From Aeromicrobium terrae (GTDB taxonomy: Bacteria; Actinomycetota; Actinomycetes; Propionibacteriales; Nocardioidaceae), in contig NZ_VDUX01000007.1 of assembly GCF_008039565.1 (NCBI RefSeq), positions 1-64,000 of the forward strand: a stretch of DNA of 64,000 nt, in the 5' to 3' direction. The notes under the pieces were generated by a model, which ran no database searches, was not told the origin of the DNA, and saw nothing but the letters and a program-made list of their open reading frames with translations. This document shows, piece by piece, positions 24,760 through 38,028 of the stretch. The translations under genes were made by a program, and so were the position numbers. Each line of letters starts with the position of its first letter. Within the stretch, counting starts at the first letter, position 1.

Positions 24760-26232
24760 ATGGCTGAGGCGTCGGAGCCGGGCACAGACATCGATCTGCA
24801 CGGCATCTGGAGCCAAGCGGTCGACACGCTCTCCCCCGGCGCCAAGGTGTGGGTCTACTCCGCCACCCCCCTCAGCCTTCACGGCGGCATCCTCATCGTC
24901 GCGGTCCAGGACGACCTCACCCGAGCCCAGCTCGAGTCGCGCGTCCGGCCGGCTCTGGAGCACGCCCTGTCGGCCCGGCTCGACGAGGAGATCCGGCTCG
25001 TCGTCACGATCGAGCCCACCCTCTCCGACGTCCCTGATCTGGCCGTTCAACCACAAGACGACTTGTCGACAAATGGACAGATCGACAGTGAGATGGAGTC
25101 GCTGGACGAGGACCTCGACGACGAGGATGACGGGTTCGTCCCCAGCTGGGCCCAGCGCCAGACCCCCTCGCCGCCCCGCAACGGATCGATCGCCGAGGCG
25201 CGGATCAACCCCAAGTACCTCTTCGAGAACTTCGTCATCGGCTCGTCCAACCGCTTCGCCCACGCCGCCGCGGTGGCCGTCGCCGAGGCGCCCGGCAAGG
25301 CGTACAACCCGCTCGTCATCCACGGCGAGTCCGGGCTCGGCAAGACCCACCTGCTGCACGCCATCGGCCATTACGTCCTGAACCTCTACCCCTCCTCGCG
25401 CGTGCGGTACGTCAACACCGAGGAGTTCACCAACGACGTCATCCACGCGATCCAGGAGCGCAAGACCGCGGAGCTCAAGCGCAAGTACCGCGAGGTCGAC
25501 GTCCTGCTTGTCGACGACATCCAGTTCCTGGAGAACAAGGAGTCGACGCAGGCGGAGTTCTTCCACACGTTCAACGCGCTGCACAACGAGAACAAGCAGA
25601 TCGTGATGACGTCGGACCGGCCGCCGAAGGCCCTCCGCACCCTGGAGGAGCGCCTGCGCAACCGGTTCGAGTGGGGCCTGCTCACCGAGACACTGCCGCC
25701 GGACCTCGAGACCCGCATCGCGATCCTCCGCAAGAAGGCCGCCAACGAGAAGCTCACCGCGCCGGCCGACGTGCTCGAGTTCATCGCCAGCAAGGTGCAG
25801 ACCAACATCCGTGAGCTCGAAGGCGCGCTGATCCGTGCCACCGCGTTCGCGAACCTGCAGGGCACCACCGTCGACCTCCAGCTGGCCCAGATCGTGCTGA
25901 AGGACCTGGTCGCCGAGGGCGTCGAGCCCGACATCACGGTCGGCATGATCATGGCGCAGACCGCGGCCTACTCGGAGTTCTCCATCGACGAGCTCTGCGG
26001 CACGAACCGCAGCCGCAACCTCGTGCTCGCCCGCCAGATCGCGATGTACCTGTGCCGCGAGCTCACCGAGATGTCGCTGCCGAAGATCGGCCAGGAGTTC
26101 GGCGGCCGCGACCACACCACCGTCATGCACGCCGAGCGGAAGATCCGCAAGCTCATGGCCGAGAAGCACGCGGTGTTCAACCAGGTCACGGAGCTGACGA
26201 ACCGCATCAAGCAGCAGGCCCGGCAGTCCTAG
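24760..26232 (+). CDS. dnaA: Chromosomal replication initiator DnaA
   Basis: 490 residues. Domain I (about 1-90), an acidic variable linker (domain II, about 95-150), AAA+ domain III with Walker A GESGLGKT (189-196) and Walker B VLLVDDIQF (248-256), and domain IV with the DnaA-box recognition signature GGRDHTTVMHAERKI near residue 448. Opens oriC and loads the helicase. The ATG at 24760 has TGGAGGT 8 nt upstream; a much longer open frame upstream is not coding. Linker codons 102-107 around 25063-25072 include the palindrome TTGTCGACAA and several rare codons. Confidence 0.98.
   Translation: MAEASEPGTDIDLHGIWSQAVDTLSPGAKVWVYSATPLSLHGGILIVAVQDDLTRAQLESRVRPALEHALSARLDEEIRLVVTIEPTLSDVPDLAVQPQDDLSTNGQIDSEMESLDEDLDDEDDGFVPSWAQRQTPSPPRNGSIAEARINPKYLFENFVIGSSNRFAHAAAVAVAEAPGKAYNPLVIHGESGLGKTHLLHAIGHYVLNLYPSSRVRYVNTEEFTNDVIHAIQERKTAELKRKYREVDVLLVDDIQFLENKESTQAEFFHTFNALHNENKQIVMTSDRPPKALRTLEERLRNRFEWGLLTETLPPDLETRIAILRKKAANEKLTAPADVLEFIASKVQTNIRELEGALIRATAFANLQGTTVDLQLAQIVLKDLVAEGVEPDITVGMIMAQTAAYSEFSIDELCGTNRSRNLVLARQIAMYLCRELTEMSLPKIGQEFGGRDHTTVMHAERKIRKLMAEKHAVFNQVTELTNRIKQQARQS
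25063..25072. promoter_or_regulatory. WTGTCGACAW palindrome inside dnaA
   Basis: TTGTCGACAA in the domain II linker. The codons TTG, ACA, AAT and GGA that form it and its right flank are rare in this gene. See the finding on this motif. Confidence 0.5.
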
Positions 26233-26584
26233 CCGTGGCGAACCCTCAACCCGTGATTCACACCTGGGGACGAGCATGTGGGAAAGTCCCCGCACGCCGT
26301 GGAAAGCCGCGACGTCCGTGTGAACGCGATGTGTACGCCCGATGGACATCCACAGGGAACGACAGCTCGCCCACGGGTGGAACCACAGCTCGTCCACGGG
26401 CCGTCATGGCGTCCCACCAGCACGAACACCGCTTGTCCACGGTTTCCACACCACCTACGACAACGACGATCCATCTATGCATCACGAAGGTTCGTCAAGG
26501 TCACCTCGGGGCCTGTGTGTGGATCTCCCCTCGCGTGGCAGGATTCATCCCGTCGGCATCCGTCCTTTCGAAAGGTCCCCGTCC
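26233..26584. other. oriC: Replication origin oriC
   Basis: 352 bp between dnaA and dnaN without a gene. It contains many short sites resembling DnaA boxes on both strands. The best is TTGTCCACG (26433-26441) followed directly by GTTTCCACA (26442-26450). Weaker ones are at 26277-26285 and 26298-26306 (reverse), 26346-26354, 26390-26398 and 26518-26526 (reverse). A less GC-rich stretch (about 26450-26490) may be the unwinding element. Position and box cluster match other actinobacterial origins. Confidence 0.85.
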
Positions 26585-27727
26585 GTGAAGTTCCGCATCG
26601 ATCGCGACACGTTCGCCGACGCCGTCGCCTGGACGGCACGCAGCCTGCCGAACCGGCCGAGCGTCCCCGTCCTCGCCGGCCTCATGATCGAGACGTCCTC
26701 CGACGGCCTCACGCTCTCCGGCTTCGACTACGACACCTCCACCCGTGCCACGCTGCCGGCCGAGGTCGCCGACGACGGCAAGGTCCTGGTCTCCGGCCGC
26801 CTGCTGTCGGAGATCGTCAAGGCGCTGCCGAACAAGCCGGTCGACGTCGCGCTCGACGGCACGAAGGTCCAGGTCACCTGCGGCAGCTCGCGGTTCAGCC
26901 TGCAGACGATGCCCGTCGAGGAGTACCCGCAGCTGCCGGAGATGCCCACGGCCACCGGCACGGTGAAGGCGGACGAGTTCGCCACCGCCGTCGCGCAGGC
27001 GAGCGCCGCGGCCGGCCGCGACGAGATGCTGCCGCTCCTCACCGGCGTGCGCCTCGAGCTCGAGGGCTCCGCCATCTCCCTGATGGCCACCGACCGCTTC
27101 CGCGCCAGCCTCCGCGATCTCTCCTGGTACCCCGAGGACAGCAGCCTGTCCGCGCAGGTCCTCGTCCCGGCCCGCGTGCTCGGCGAGACCGCACGGTCCC
27201 TGGTCGCCGGCGGCGACATCACCATCGCCGTCTCCGCCGGTGAGTCCGGCGACGGGCTCATCGGCTTCGAGGGCACCGTCGGCAACGGCTCGCGCCGCAC
27301 CACCACCCGCCTGCTCGAGGGCGACTTCCCGCGGGTCCGCCAGCTGTTCCAGGCGCAGGCCGAGACCGTCGCGTACGTCTCCACGCCCGAGCTGGTCGAC
27401 GCGGTCAAGCGCGTCTCGCTCGTGGCCGAGCGCAACACCCCGGTCCGCCTGACGTTCTCCGACGGCCACGTGCTCCTCGAGGCCGGCAGCGGCGACGACG
27501 CCCAGGCGTCGGAGTCCATCGAGGCCACCATCAACGGCGCCGACATCTCGATCGGCTTCAACCCGAACTACCTGCTGGAGGGCCTGAGCGTCATGAGCGA
27601 CCCGGTCGTCCACCTGTCGTTCACCCAGCACACCAAGCCGGCCGCCATCTCCGGTGTCCCGGAGGTCGGAGCAGAGCCGGACGCCGCGTTCCGGTACCTG
27701 ATCATGCCGGTGCGCCTGCAGAACTGA
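26585..27727 (+). CDS. dnaN: DNA polymerase III beta sliding clamp
   Basis: 380 residues from a GTG at 26585 (GAAAGG upstream). Three-domain clamp fold, with KFRIDRDTFADAVAW at the start, RPSVPVLAGLMIE, DRFRASLRDL and the conserved end FRYLIMPVRLQ. Ring dimer that tethers polymerases to DNA. Longer in-frame sequence upstream is oriC and not coding. Confidence 0.98.
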   Translation: MKFRIDRDTFADAVAWTARSLPNRPSVPVLAGLMIETSSDGLTLSGFDYDTSTRATLPAEVADDGKVLVSGRLLSEIVKALPNKPVDVALDGTKVQVTCGSSRFSLQTMPVEEYPQLPEMPTATGTVKADEFATAVAQASAAAGRDEMLPLLTGVRLELEGSAISLMATDRFRASLRDLSWYPEDSSLSAQVLVPARVLGETARSLVAGGDITIAVSAGESGDGLIGFEGTVGNGSRRTTTRLLEGDFPRVRQLFQAQAETVAYVSTPELVDAVKRVSLVAERNTPVRLTFSDGHVLLEAGSGDDAQASESIEATINGADISIGFNPNYLLEGLSVMSDPVVHLSFTQHTKPAAISGVPEVGAEPDAAFRYLIMPVRLQN

Positions 27728-27750
27728 CGTCAATCACGGGAGGGACTGCC

Positions 27751-28686
27751 ATGCACATCGGCCTCGTCGGTCTGGGCAAGATGGGCGGCAACATGCGCAC
27801 CCGCATGCGCAACGCTGGTCTGACGGTCGTCGGCTACGACCGCAACCCCGACGTCTCCGACGTCGGCTCCCTGGAGGAGATGGTCCAGCAGCTCCCGGAG
27901 CCCAAGGTCGTGTGGGTGATGGTGCCGGCCGGTGAGCCCACCCGCGCCACGGTCACCGAGCTCGTCGAGCTGCTCGGCGAGGGCGACGTCATCGTCGACG
28001 GTGGCAACTCGCGCTGGACCGACGACGAGAAGCACGCCGCCATCGCCGCCGAGAAGAACATCGGCTACGTCGACTGCGGCGTGAGCGGTGGCGTCTGGGG
28101 TCTCGACAACGGGTACGCGCTGATGGCGGGCGGCGACGCCGACGACATCGCCAAGGTGCAGCCGGCGTTCGACGCCCTGCGTCCCGACGAGGAGTCCGGC
28201 TTCGTGCACGCCGGCCGCGTGGGTGCGGGGCACTTCTCGAAGATGGTCCACAACGGCATCGAGTACGCCATGATGCAGGCTTACGCCGAGGGCTTCGAGC
28301 TGCTCGAGAAGGTCGACATGGTCGACGACGTCACCGAGGTGTTCAACTCCTGGCGCACGGGCACCGTGGTGCGGTCCTGGCTGCTGGACCTGCTGGTCAA
28401 GGCGCTGCAGGACGACCCCGGCCTGTCCAAGATCCGCGGCTACGCCGAGGACTCCGGAGAGGGTCGGTGGACGGTGGAGGCGGCCATCGACAACGCGGTC
28501 CCCATGCACACCATCGCGGCCTCGCTGTTCGCCCGGTTCACGTCGCGGCAGGAGGAGTCGCCGGCGATGCAGGCCGTCGCGGCGATGCGGCAGCAGTTCG
28601 GTGGCCACGCCGTCCAGGCCGCGAAGGAGACCGGCGTCGACCCCGCCGCTCCTGACCCCGACGAGCCCACGAACCCGTCGGCCTGA
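27751..28686 (+). CDS. gnd: 6-phosphogluconate dehydrogenase, short form (decarboxylating)
   Basis: 311 residues, the short class found between dnaN and recF in many actinobacteria. N-terminal dinucleotide motif GLVGLGKMGGNM, IVDGGNSRW, DCGVSGGVWGLDNGY, and catalytic KMVHNGIEY. Converts 6-phosphogluconate to ribulose 5-phosphate with CO2 release; the short class is often NAD-preferring, but the cofactor cannot be settled here. Good GGGAGG upstream; recF follows after 3 bp. Confidence 0.93.
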   Translation: MHIGLVGLGKMGGNMRTRMRNAGLTVVGYDRNPDVSDVGSLEEMVQQLPEPKVVWVMVPAGEPTRATVTELVELLGEGDVIVDGGNSRWTDDEKHAAIAAEKNIGYVDCGVSGGVWGLDNGYALMAGGDADDIAKVQPAFDALRPDEESGFVHAGRVGAGHFSKMVHNGIEYAMMQAYAEGFELLEKVDMVDDVTEVFNSWRTGTVVRSWLLDLLVKALQDDPGLSKIRGYAEDSGEGRWTVEAAIDNAVPMHTIAASLFARFTSRQEESPAMQAVAAMRQQFGGHAVQAAKETGVDPAAPDPDEPTNPSA

Positions 28687-28689
28687 CCC

Positions 28690-29814
28690 ATGCACGTCGT
28701 CCGGCTGTGGCTGCACGACTTCCGGTCGTACCCGCAGGTCGAGCTGGAGCTGGAGCCCGGGCCCACCGCGTTCATCGGCGCCAACGGTCAGGGCAAGACC
28801 AACCTCGTCGAGGCGGTCGACTACGTCTCGCGACTCGACTCGCACCGCGTCTCCAGCGACGCTCCCCTCGTGCGCGCCGGCGCGGATCAGGCGGTGGTGC
28901 GGCTCGAGGTGCGACGCATCGACCGGACCGCGCTCCTCGAGGTGGAGATCACGCCCGGCCGGGCCAACCGCGCCCGCATCAACAAGTCGCCCCTGAGCCG
29001 GACCCGCGACATCGTCGGCGTGCTCCGCACGGTGATGTTCTCGCCGGACGATCTTGCGCTGGTGAAGGGCGACCCGTCCGACCGCCGCCGGTTCCTCGAC
29101 ACCCTGCTGACGATGCGCACCCCGCGGCTCGCCGGCGTCCGGTCCGACTACGACCGCGTGCTGCGGCAGCGCAACACGCTGCTCAAGTCGGCCCGCACAC
29201 GACGTGATGTAGACATGTCGACATTGGACATCTGGGACGACAAGCTCGCCACTCTCGGCGGAGAGCTCGTCGCGCAGCGGCTGCAGCTCCTCGAGGACCT
29301 CGGGCCACACCTCGGCAAGGCCTACCTCGAGGTCGCGGCCGAGGCCGCGCCCGACCGTCGCGACGTCCGCGCCTCCTACGTCCCGTCGGTGCAGCTCGAC
29401 GGCACCAGCACCGAGGCGGTGCGCGATGCGCTGCTCGCCGGCATCGCCGATCGCCGTCGCGACGAGCTCGAGCGCGGAGTCAGCCTCGTCGGTCCGCACC
29501 GCGACGAGGCGTTGCTCGAGATCGGCACGCTGCCGGCCAAGGGGTACGCGAGCCACGGCGAGTCGTGGTCGCTGGCGCTCGCACTGAAGCTCGCGTCGTT
29601 CGCGCTGCTGCGCGAGGACGACGACGACCCGGTGCTGATCCTCGACGACGTCTTCGCCGAGCTCGACCAGGGACGTCGCGAGCAGCTCGCCACCCTGGTG
29701 GCTGACGCGGAGCAGGTGCTCGTCACGGCCGCGGTCGCCGACGACGTGCCGAAGGCCCTGCTCGGTCGTCGCTTCCGGGTGCACGATGGGCAGGTCCTGC
29801 ATGACCGAGCCTGA
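28690..29814 (+). CDS. recF: DNA replication and repair protein RecF
   Basis: 374 residues. Walker [10 protein letters not shown] (30-38), signature-like and Walker [12 protein letters not shown] near the C-terminus, and the RecF-type start [11 protein letters not shown]. Helps load RecA at gaps. Starts 3 bp after gnd with no independent ribosome site, so translation is likely coupled. Contains the palindrome ATGTCGACAT at 29215-29224, written with codons GTA, ACA and TTG that are otherwise scarce in the gene. Confidence 0.96.
   Translation: MHVVRLWLHDFRSYPQVELELEPGPTAFIGANGQGKTNLVEAVDYVSRLDSHRVSSDAPLVRAGADQAVVRLEVRRIDRTALLEVEITPGRANRARINKSPLSRTRDIVGVLRTVMFSPDDLALVKGDPSDRRRFLDTLLTMRTPRLAGVRSDYDRVLRQRNTLLKSARTRRDVDMSTLDIWDDKLATLGGELVAQRLQLLEDLGPHLGKAYLEVAAEAAPDRRDVRASYVPSVQLDGTSTEAVRDALLAGIADRRRDELERGVSLVGPHRDEALLEIGTLPAKGYASHGESWSLALALKLASFALLREDDDDPVLILDDVFAELDQGRREQLATLVADAEQVLVTAAVADDVPKALLGRRFRVHDGQVLHDRA
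29215..29224. promoter_or_regulatory. WTGTCGACAW palindrome inside recF
   Basis: ATGTCGACAT; the surrounding codons GAT, GTA, ACA and TTG are unusual for recF. See the finding on this motif. Confidence 0.5.
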
Positions 29815-30307
29815 CGACCCGACCCCCGACGAGCAGCCGGACAGCCTCGGCCTCGCGCGGGACATCGCGGACTCGTACCGCGGTGGTCCGCCGGCCGACC
29901 CGCGCAAGCGCCGCCGCCGTGCGCGACCGTCACCCCGCCGTGGCCAGCGCGACGACCCTGTCCCCCTCGCCGACGTCATGGGCGACATGCTCAAGGAGCG
30001 CGGCTGGGACGAGCGTCTCTCCACCCAGCGCATCTACACGGACTGGGCCGGCATCGTCGGCCCCGAGGTGGCCGAGCACAGCGAGGTCGTGGGCTACGCC
30101 GACGGGATCGTCGAGATCAAGGCCGACTCCACGGCCTGGGCCCGCGAGCTGCAGTTCCTCGCGGCGACCCTGGTCAGAAAGCTAAACGAGGAGCTCGGCC
30201 ACGGCTCCGTGCTCCGCATCGACGTCCGCGGCCCTCAGGCCCCGTCGTGGACGAAGGGCAAGCGGACGCTTCGCAACGCTCGCGGCCCCCGCGACACCTA
30301 CGGCTGA
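29801..30307 (+). CDS. DUF721 (DciA-like) protein
   Basis: 168 residues. Basic N-terminal half ([17 protein letters not shown]) and DUF721/DciA domain ([19 protein letters not shown] to [18 protein letters not shown]). It is the counterpart of M. tuberculosis Rv0004; DciA proteins load the replicative helicase in bacteria lacking DnaC. The ATG at 29801 overlaps the end of recF by 14 bp. Ends tail to tail with the PAP2 gene, the two overlapping by 10 bp. Confidence 0.9.
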   Translation: MTEPDDPTPDEQPDSLGLARDIADSYRGGPPADPRKRRRRARPSPRRGQRDDPVPLADVMGDMLKERGWDERLSTQRIYTDWAGIVGPEVAEHSEVVGYADGIVEIKADSTAWARELQFLAATLVRKLNEELGHGSVLRIDVRGPQAPSWTKGKRTLRNARGPRDTYG

Positions 30308-31098
30308 GCCGAGACGTGGTCGGCCAGGGTCACAATGAGGGCAGTGGCCAGCGCGAGCACGCCCAGGACGCCGGCGGCGTCGACGAACCCGACCCAGCCG
30401 TACGACGGGCGGACGCCGATGCCGACGAGCAGGAGCAGGCCACCGGCCGCACCGACGAGTGCCGACAAGCCGGTGCTGGGCAGCTCGGTCACGTCGTGCG
30501 TGCTGCCGAGCACCATGCCGGCGCCGGCGGACCAGAGCAGCGCGACGGCCAGCGCGGCGAGGACGTCGGCCGGGCGGTGCCACCCGGCCACGACGGTGGA
30601 CGTGCCGGTGGTGGTCACGGCGAAGGCGCCGAGCAGCGCGACGGGCTGACGCCACGACCGCGGCGCGACGATGATCAGGGCGCACACTGCGCCGGCGACG
30701 CCGGTGGTGTGACCGCTCGGCAGGCTGTTGGGCGCGACGACGTCGAACGCGGTGCGGTCGAGGATCCCGTGCTTCAGGACCTGCGTGGTGATGTTGGAAC
30801 CGAGCAGGACGACGAGTGCCGCGACGCCGAGCCGGGCGCGGCCGCGCAGCAGCGCGATGCCGACGGTCACGATCGCGACGGTCAGCACAGCGGTGGCGGA
30901 GACGTGGCCGAGCAGGCTCAGGACGGCGAGCTCGGTGTCGCGTCCGGCGACGACGGTGCGCAGCGCGCGGTCGTCGATGCGCTGACCCGCGGCGGTGTGC
31001 AGGGCGACCTGCGCGAGGACGGCGAGGCTGACGGCGGCGAGGACGGCGACGGGCAGCGACCGCACGGCGGCCTCACGTCGGACGGCCGTCGAGGTCAT
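30298..31098 (-). CDS. PAP2-family membrane phosphatase
   Basis: 266 residues with about six membrane helices. Lipid phosphatase motifs are in order: KHGILDRT, PSGHTTG and AGWHRPADV, which supply the catalytic His residues. Such enzymes dephosphorylate lipid or isoprenoid phosphates (for example undecaprenyl diphosphate or phosphatidate); the substrate here is unknown. The ATG at 31098 is preferred; upstream sequence in frame would enter the gyrB control region. It is an insertion into the usually all-forward origin gene row. Confidence 0.85.
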   Translation of the reverse strand: MTSTAVRREAAVRSLPVAVLAAVSLAVLAQVALHTAAGQRIDDRALRTVVAGRDTELAVLSLLGHVSATAVLTVAIVTVGIALLRGRARLGVAALVVLLGSNITTQVLKHGILDRTAFDVVAPNSLPSGHTTGVAGAVCALIIVAPRSWRQPVALLGAFAVTTTGTSTVVAGWHRPADVLAALAVALLWSAGAGMVLGSTHDVTELPSTGLSALVGAAGGLLLLVGIGVRPSYGWVGFVDAAGVLGVLALATALIVTLADHVSAQP

Positions 31099-31207
31099 GA
31101 CACTACGATGACGGACGGCCTCAACCGGCCGCCGACCGGGACGCCGTTCTGAGCCGTTTTGAGAGCCGTCAGACGTACAGGGCATGAGGCGGGCCCCTGC
31201 GGAGGCG

Positions 31208-33310
<2,103 letters not shown>

Positions 33311-33323
33311 TGACCCAGCCACC

Positions 33324-33368
33324 GGTGGTCGAGTGCCCGCGAGGAACGAGCGGGTGTATCGAGACCAC
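33324..33368. repeat. Dispersed hairpin repeat between gyrB and gyrA
   Basis: Outer arms GGTGGTCGAGTG and TGTATCGAGACCAC, inner stem CCCGC/GCGGG, loop GAGGAACGA. Same family as 11369-11474 and 36580-36625. It lies in the 75-bp gap of the gyrBA operon. Confidence 0.8.
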
Positions 33369-33385
33369 ACAGACAGGACTGACAC

Positions 33386-35955
<2,570 letters not shown>

Positions 35956-35959
<4 letters not shown>

Positions 35960-36570
35960 GCGACAGCACGCCGGGCAAGTCCGCGTCGGACAAGCCTGTC
36001 GCGAGCACGGCCACCAAGCCGGACGCCAAGCCGTCGGACGTGAAGAACGACGCCACGAAGCCGCACGTCGTCGAGCCGGTGAAGGCCGGCACGCGACCGG
36101 ACCCTCGCACCACCGCCGGGGCCGACACCACGGCGATCATCCCGCCGGTGAAGGACGACCGGGCGGCCCCATCGCCCGCGGTCTCGTCCGCCGCCGCCCC
36201 GGCGTCCGCTCGACGCGCCCGCCTCCGGCTGGCCCACATCGAGCCGTGGTCCGTCACCCGTCTGGCGTTCGTCGTGTCCGTGGCGATGATGATCGTCGCC
36301 GTCGTCGCGGTGTCGCTGTTCTGGCTGGTGCTCGACATGACCGGCGTGTGGGGACAGGTCAACGACAGCGTCACGTCGGTGCTCAGCGACAGCGAGAACA
36401 GCTTCGACATCACCGACTACCTCGGCTTCGGCCGCCTGTTCGGGCTCACCCTCCTGCTGTCGGCGATCAACGTCGTCGTCATGACGGTCCTCGCCACCGT
36501 CGCGGCGCATCTGTACAACCTCGCTGCCCAGCTGCTCGGGGGCATCGAGGTCACCTTCCGCGAGGACTGA
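35956..36570 (+). CDS. DUF3566 membrane protein
   Basis: 204 residues. Disordered Lys/Asp/Ala/Pro-rich N-terminal 90 residues, then the DUF3566 core with two membrane helices (about 105-127 and 155-180) and the conserved [20 protein letters not shown] segment. Equivalent to M. tuberculosis Rv0007, always directly after gyrA. Function unknown. The GTG start at 35956 overlaps the gyrA stop. Confidence 0.9.
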
Positions 36571-36579
36571 CCACCACTC

Positions 36580-36625
36580 GGTGGTCGAGTGCCGGCGAGG
36601 AACGAGCCGGTGTATCGAGACCACC
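36580..36625. repeat. Dispersed hairpin repeat after the DUF3566 gene
   Basis: Outer arms as at 33324-33368, inner stem CCGGC/GCCGG, loop GAGGAACGA. May terminate the gyrBA-DUF3566 transcript before the tRNA gene. Confidence 0.8.
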
Positions 36626-36677
36626 CCGGCCGATTCGTTCGGAGCGTGGGGCGTGCGGTAATGTTTCGCGCTGTTGC

Positions 36678-36752
36678 GGGCCTATAGCTCAGCCTGGTTA
36701 GAGCGCTTCCCTGATAAGGAAGAGGTCGGAGGTTCAAGTCCTCCTAGGCCCA
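36678..36752 (+). tRNA. tRNA-Ile (GAT anticodon)
   Basis: Acceptor stem GGGCCTA pairs with TAGGCCC, D-arm AGCTCAGCCTGGTTAGAGC, anticodon loop CTGATAA with anticodon GAT, T-loop GTTCAAGTC. The full CCA is not encoded (ACCG follows). TAATGT at 36659-36664 is a possible -10. Position after gyrA-DUF3566 is conserved in actinobacteria. Confidence 0.97.
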
Positions 36753-36780
36753 CCGGACCGACTCATGAGCGGAGGCTGCG

Positions 36781-36894
36781 ATGAAGAAGATCCTGCTGCT
36801 GGGGGTCGCTGTCGCCGGCGCCGTCTGGGCCCTCGGGCGCAAGAAGTCCGAGCCGACTCCCGACGTCTGGGCGAGGGCCTCCGACCCGGTCTGA
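36781..36894 (+). CDS. DLW-39-family small membrane protein
   Basis: 37 residues, with a hydrophobic segment (ILLLGVAVAGAVWALG) and the C-terminal motif DVWARASD, a Val variant of the name-giving D-L-W. These tiny proteins lie between tRNA-Ile and tRNA-Ala near oriC in many actinobacteria; function unknown. GGAGG lies 8 nt before the ATG. Confidence 0.88.
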   Translation: MKKILLLGVAVAGAVWALGRKKSEPTPDVWARASDPV

Positions 36895-36908
36895 TCCCGT
36901 TCCACCAC

Positions 36909-36984
36909 GGGGCTGTGGCGCAATTGGTAGCGCACCTGCTTTGCAAGCAGGGGGTTAGGGGTTCGAGTCCCCTCAGCTCCACCA
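36909..36984 (+). tRNA. tRNA-Ala (TGC anticodon)
   Basis: Acceptor stem GGGGCTG pairs with CAGCTCC (one G-T pair), anticodon loop TTTGCAA with anticodon TGC, T-arm AGGGGTTCGAGTCCCCT. CCA is encoded at 36982-36984. Confidence 0.97.
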
Positions 36985-37023
36985 TCGGTTGACCTCACTC
37001 AGGAGCGGGTCGATCCTTTCGGA

Positions 37024-37416
37024 GTGACTGATCCGCGACGTGCGCGCTGGCTGGCGGCAGTACTTCTGACCCTGGCCGTGGTGTCGGGATGCACGTCGGA
37101 GTCCTTTCCGAAGGAGACGCTAGGGAGCCCATCGCCGTCGCCGCGCGCGGACGCAGAGCAGCGTGAGCGCGCCCTCGCCGAGCTGGCGGCGAAGACCGAG
37201 GAGCGAGCCAAGGAGCTGGGGACCCGCTCCCGGGTGGAGTCGGCGGCGCTGGCGAGGTTTGGCGACCTGGAGGCGAACGCCGACCTCCGTACTCACCCGG
37301 GGCCGGACGGCATGATCTGTGTGGAGATGGCCAGCGCTGAGCCACGGCACGTGGTCGTCGATCCGGAGGACCTCAGCGTCACAGAACCCGTCAGCGGCCT
37401 CTGTCCGACCGACTGA
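37024..37416 (+). CDS. Small predicted lipoprotein
   Basis: 130 residues. Signal peptide with lipobox VVSGC (Cys at residue 23), then a Ser/Pro-rich linker, a charged helix likely to form a coiled coil (EQRERALAELAAKTEERAKE), and a small C-terminal domain with two cysteines (ICVEM and GLCPTD). No family recognised. The GTG start at 37024 is uncertain, as no good ribosome site precedes it. Confidence 0.7.
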   Translation: MTDPRRARWLAAVLLTLAVVSGCTSESFPKETLGSPSPSPRADAEQRERALAELAAKTEERAKELGTRSRVESAALARFGDLEANADLRTHPGPDGMICVEMASAEPRHVVVDPEDLSVTEPVSGLCPTD

Positions 37417-37425
37417 CGCGGTCCG

Positions 37426-38004
37426 CTACAGCTTGTCGCGGAGCTCGGTGCCGATGCGAGCGGCGAGGCCGGCGAGTGCGTCGTCGAGCGTCTCGGCGAC
37501 CACGAGGTCGTCGAGGATGTCCTGACGGAGGAAGCCGGCGTCGACCATGCCCTGGAGGGCGTCGAGCATCGGCGTCCAGAAGCCTCCGGTGTTCAGGAAC
37601 GCGACGGGGTCCGGGTTGAGCTTGAGCTGACGCCAGCTCCAGACCTCGAAGATCTCCTCCAGGGTGCCGAGGCCGCCGGGCAGGCAGAGGAAGGCGTCGG
37701 CGAGGTCGGCCATCATCGCCTTGCGCTCGTGCATGCCGTCGACGAGGTGCAGCTCGGTGAGGTCGTCGCGGCCCCACTCACGCTCGATCATCACGTGCGG
37801 AAGCACGCCGATGACCTCGCCGCCGGCGTCCAGCGCGCCCTGCGAGACGTCGCCCATCAGGCCGTGGCCGCCACCGCCGTAGACGAGGCCGATGCCGCGC
37901 TCGGCGAGTCCGCGACCCACCTCGTAGGCGGCGCGGCCGAGCTCAGGGTCGACGCCGGGGCTCGAGGCGCAGAAGACGGCGACACGTCCGAGGGGTTGGT
38001 CCAC
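37426..38004 (-). CDS. LOG-family (TIGR00730) Rossmann-fold protein
   Basis: 192 residues. The signature PGGLGTLEE (109-117) together with GGGGHGLMG marks the LOG family, which hydrolyses nucleoside 5'-monophosphates to base plus ribose phosphate (cytokinin-activating activity in M. tuberculosis Rv1205). Start GTG at 38004 with TAGACT 8 nt upstream. Its 3' end faces the lipoprotein gene, 9 bp apart. Confidence 0.9.
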   Translation of the reverse strand: MDQPLGRVAVFCASSPGVDPELGRAAYEVGRGLAERGIGLVYGGGGHGLMGDVSQGALDAGGEVIGVLPHVMIEREWGRDDLTELHLVDGMHERKAMMADLADAFLCLPGGLGTLEEIFEVWSWRQLKLNPDPVAFLNTGGFWTPMLDALQGMVDAGFLRQDILDDLVVAETLDDALAGLAARIGTELRDKL

Positions 38005-38028
38005 GACGACGAAGTCTAGGCGGGCGCC

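Noticed and set aside
27730-30033. A 767-codon minus-strand frame opposite gnd and recF
   Set aside because: Shadow of conserved genes with low-complexity composition and no ribosome site.
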